In this document: positions 5,751 to 5,868 of the stretch, piece by piece
Layout of the letters: the number at the start of each line of letters is the position of its first letter
Position numbering within the stretch: position 1 is the stretch's first letter
NCBI GenBank assembly: GCA_049276515.1
Contig: JBASWO010000002.1
Location: 1 to 5,868, forward strand
Source of the DNA: JAATFY01 sp049276515
GTDB lineage: Bacteria > Pseudomonadota > Alphaproteobacteria > UBA9219
Direction of reading: 5' to 3'
DNA length: 5,868 bases
Program-made: the position numbers and the translations under genes
The notes under the pieces: model-generated
Database searches by the model: none
The model's input: the letters and a program-made list of their open reading frames with translations, nothing else
Told to the model about the DNA's origin: nothing

Positions 5751-5868
5751 ATCGAGTAGACGGCTCCGCCAGCAGATGCTAGCGGAGTGCGCCTCTCACA
5801 CCACTGTACGTACGGGCCTCGTATACAGCGGTTCATTAAGTTGTGGGGCTACTTTTTGGTAATGTTCC
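5751..5868 (-). mobile_element. Group II intron, 3' end with domains V and VI (partial; runs off right edge)
   Basis: On the minus strand, domain V is at 5832-5800: a 9-base lower stem ACCGCTGTA/TACAGTGGT containing a CGC triad paired with GTG, a two-base CG bulge, and an upper stem TACG/CGTA. A 2-base joiner leads to domain VI (5797-5754). There GAG+AGGCG pair with CGTCT+CTC, leaving one bulged A (complement of 5757), and a 10-base upper stem CTCCGCTAGC/GCTGGCGGAG closes a 4-base loop. The intron ends in GAT at 5751, matching the AY 3' consensus, with the branch-point A seventh from the end. Fold and sequence fit bacterial group II introns strongly. Subclass IIC is inferred from the target. 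Any intron-encoded reverse transcriptase would lie farther right on the same strand. Confidence 0.88.

Noticed and set aside
5455..5836. Overlapping open frames on both strands after the last gene
   Set aside because: They span the hairpin, AT repeats, skewed tract and, on the minus strand, intron domains V/VI. Composition is low-complexity and no motif is present.
1..5868. CRISPR array, tRNA or rRNA genes
   Set aside because: No regularly spaced direct repeats and no tRNA- or rRNA-like sequence was seen on either strand.

Overview
The window looks like chromosomal accessory DNA from a member of the Bacteroidota. The genes are AT-rich with no strong Shine-Dalgarno sites and A-rich start contexts. 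The operon is preceded by a good match to the Bacteroidota -7 promoter box (TAnnTTTG), and all four genes end in TAA. The genus cannot be fixed from the sequence.

Layout: positions 1-178 are the 5' end of a group II intron read on the minus strand. Positions 179-310 are most of a large imperfect hairpin built like an integron attC site. About 310 bases of non-coding leader follow, A/C-skewed then AT-rich. A four-gene plus-strand operon fills 618-5521: an XRE-family regulator, a beta-class DNA methyltransferase, a 921-residue PD-(D/E)xK nuclease/N6-methyltransferase fusion of type IIG style, and a protein with a C-terminal HEPN-like RNase motif resembling AbiJ-type abortive-infection proteins. 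Intergenic gaps are 3, 14 and 3 bases, so co-transcription is likely. A second non-coding tract (5522-5750) follows, ending in the first half of another attC-like site. That site is cut at 5750/5751 by the 3' end (domains V and VI, with a bulged branch-point A) of a second minus-strand group II intron that leaves the window.

Interpretation: the interval from about 298 to 5750 looks like one very large integron-type gene cassette carrying a complete restriction-modification and abortive-infection operon. At each end a group IIC-attC-like intron is inserted into the bottom strand of the R'' core, opposite to the cassette genes. Joining the left intron's 5' exon to the right intron's 3' exon rebuilds a site reading TTTGT/TACCAGC, which pairs with the other core of the left hairpin. 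The core sequence (GTTACCA) is not the textbook GTTRRRY, and no integrase is in the window, so the integron assignment is an inference.

Inside the cassette, two further repeat pairs bracket the operon. One is a pair of 54-57 base hairpins with identical ends but different, self-complementary inner stems. The other is an AT-rich two-block inverted repeat. Likely working model: the XRE protein times expression through a palindrome overlapping the promoter, the two methyltransferase activities protect host DNA, the fusion protein cuts unmodified DNA, and the HEPN-like protein may act as a second-line RNase effector.
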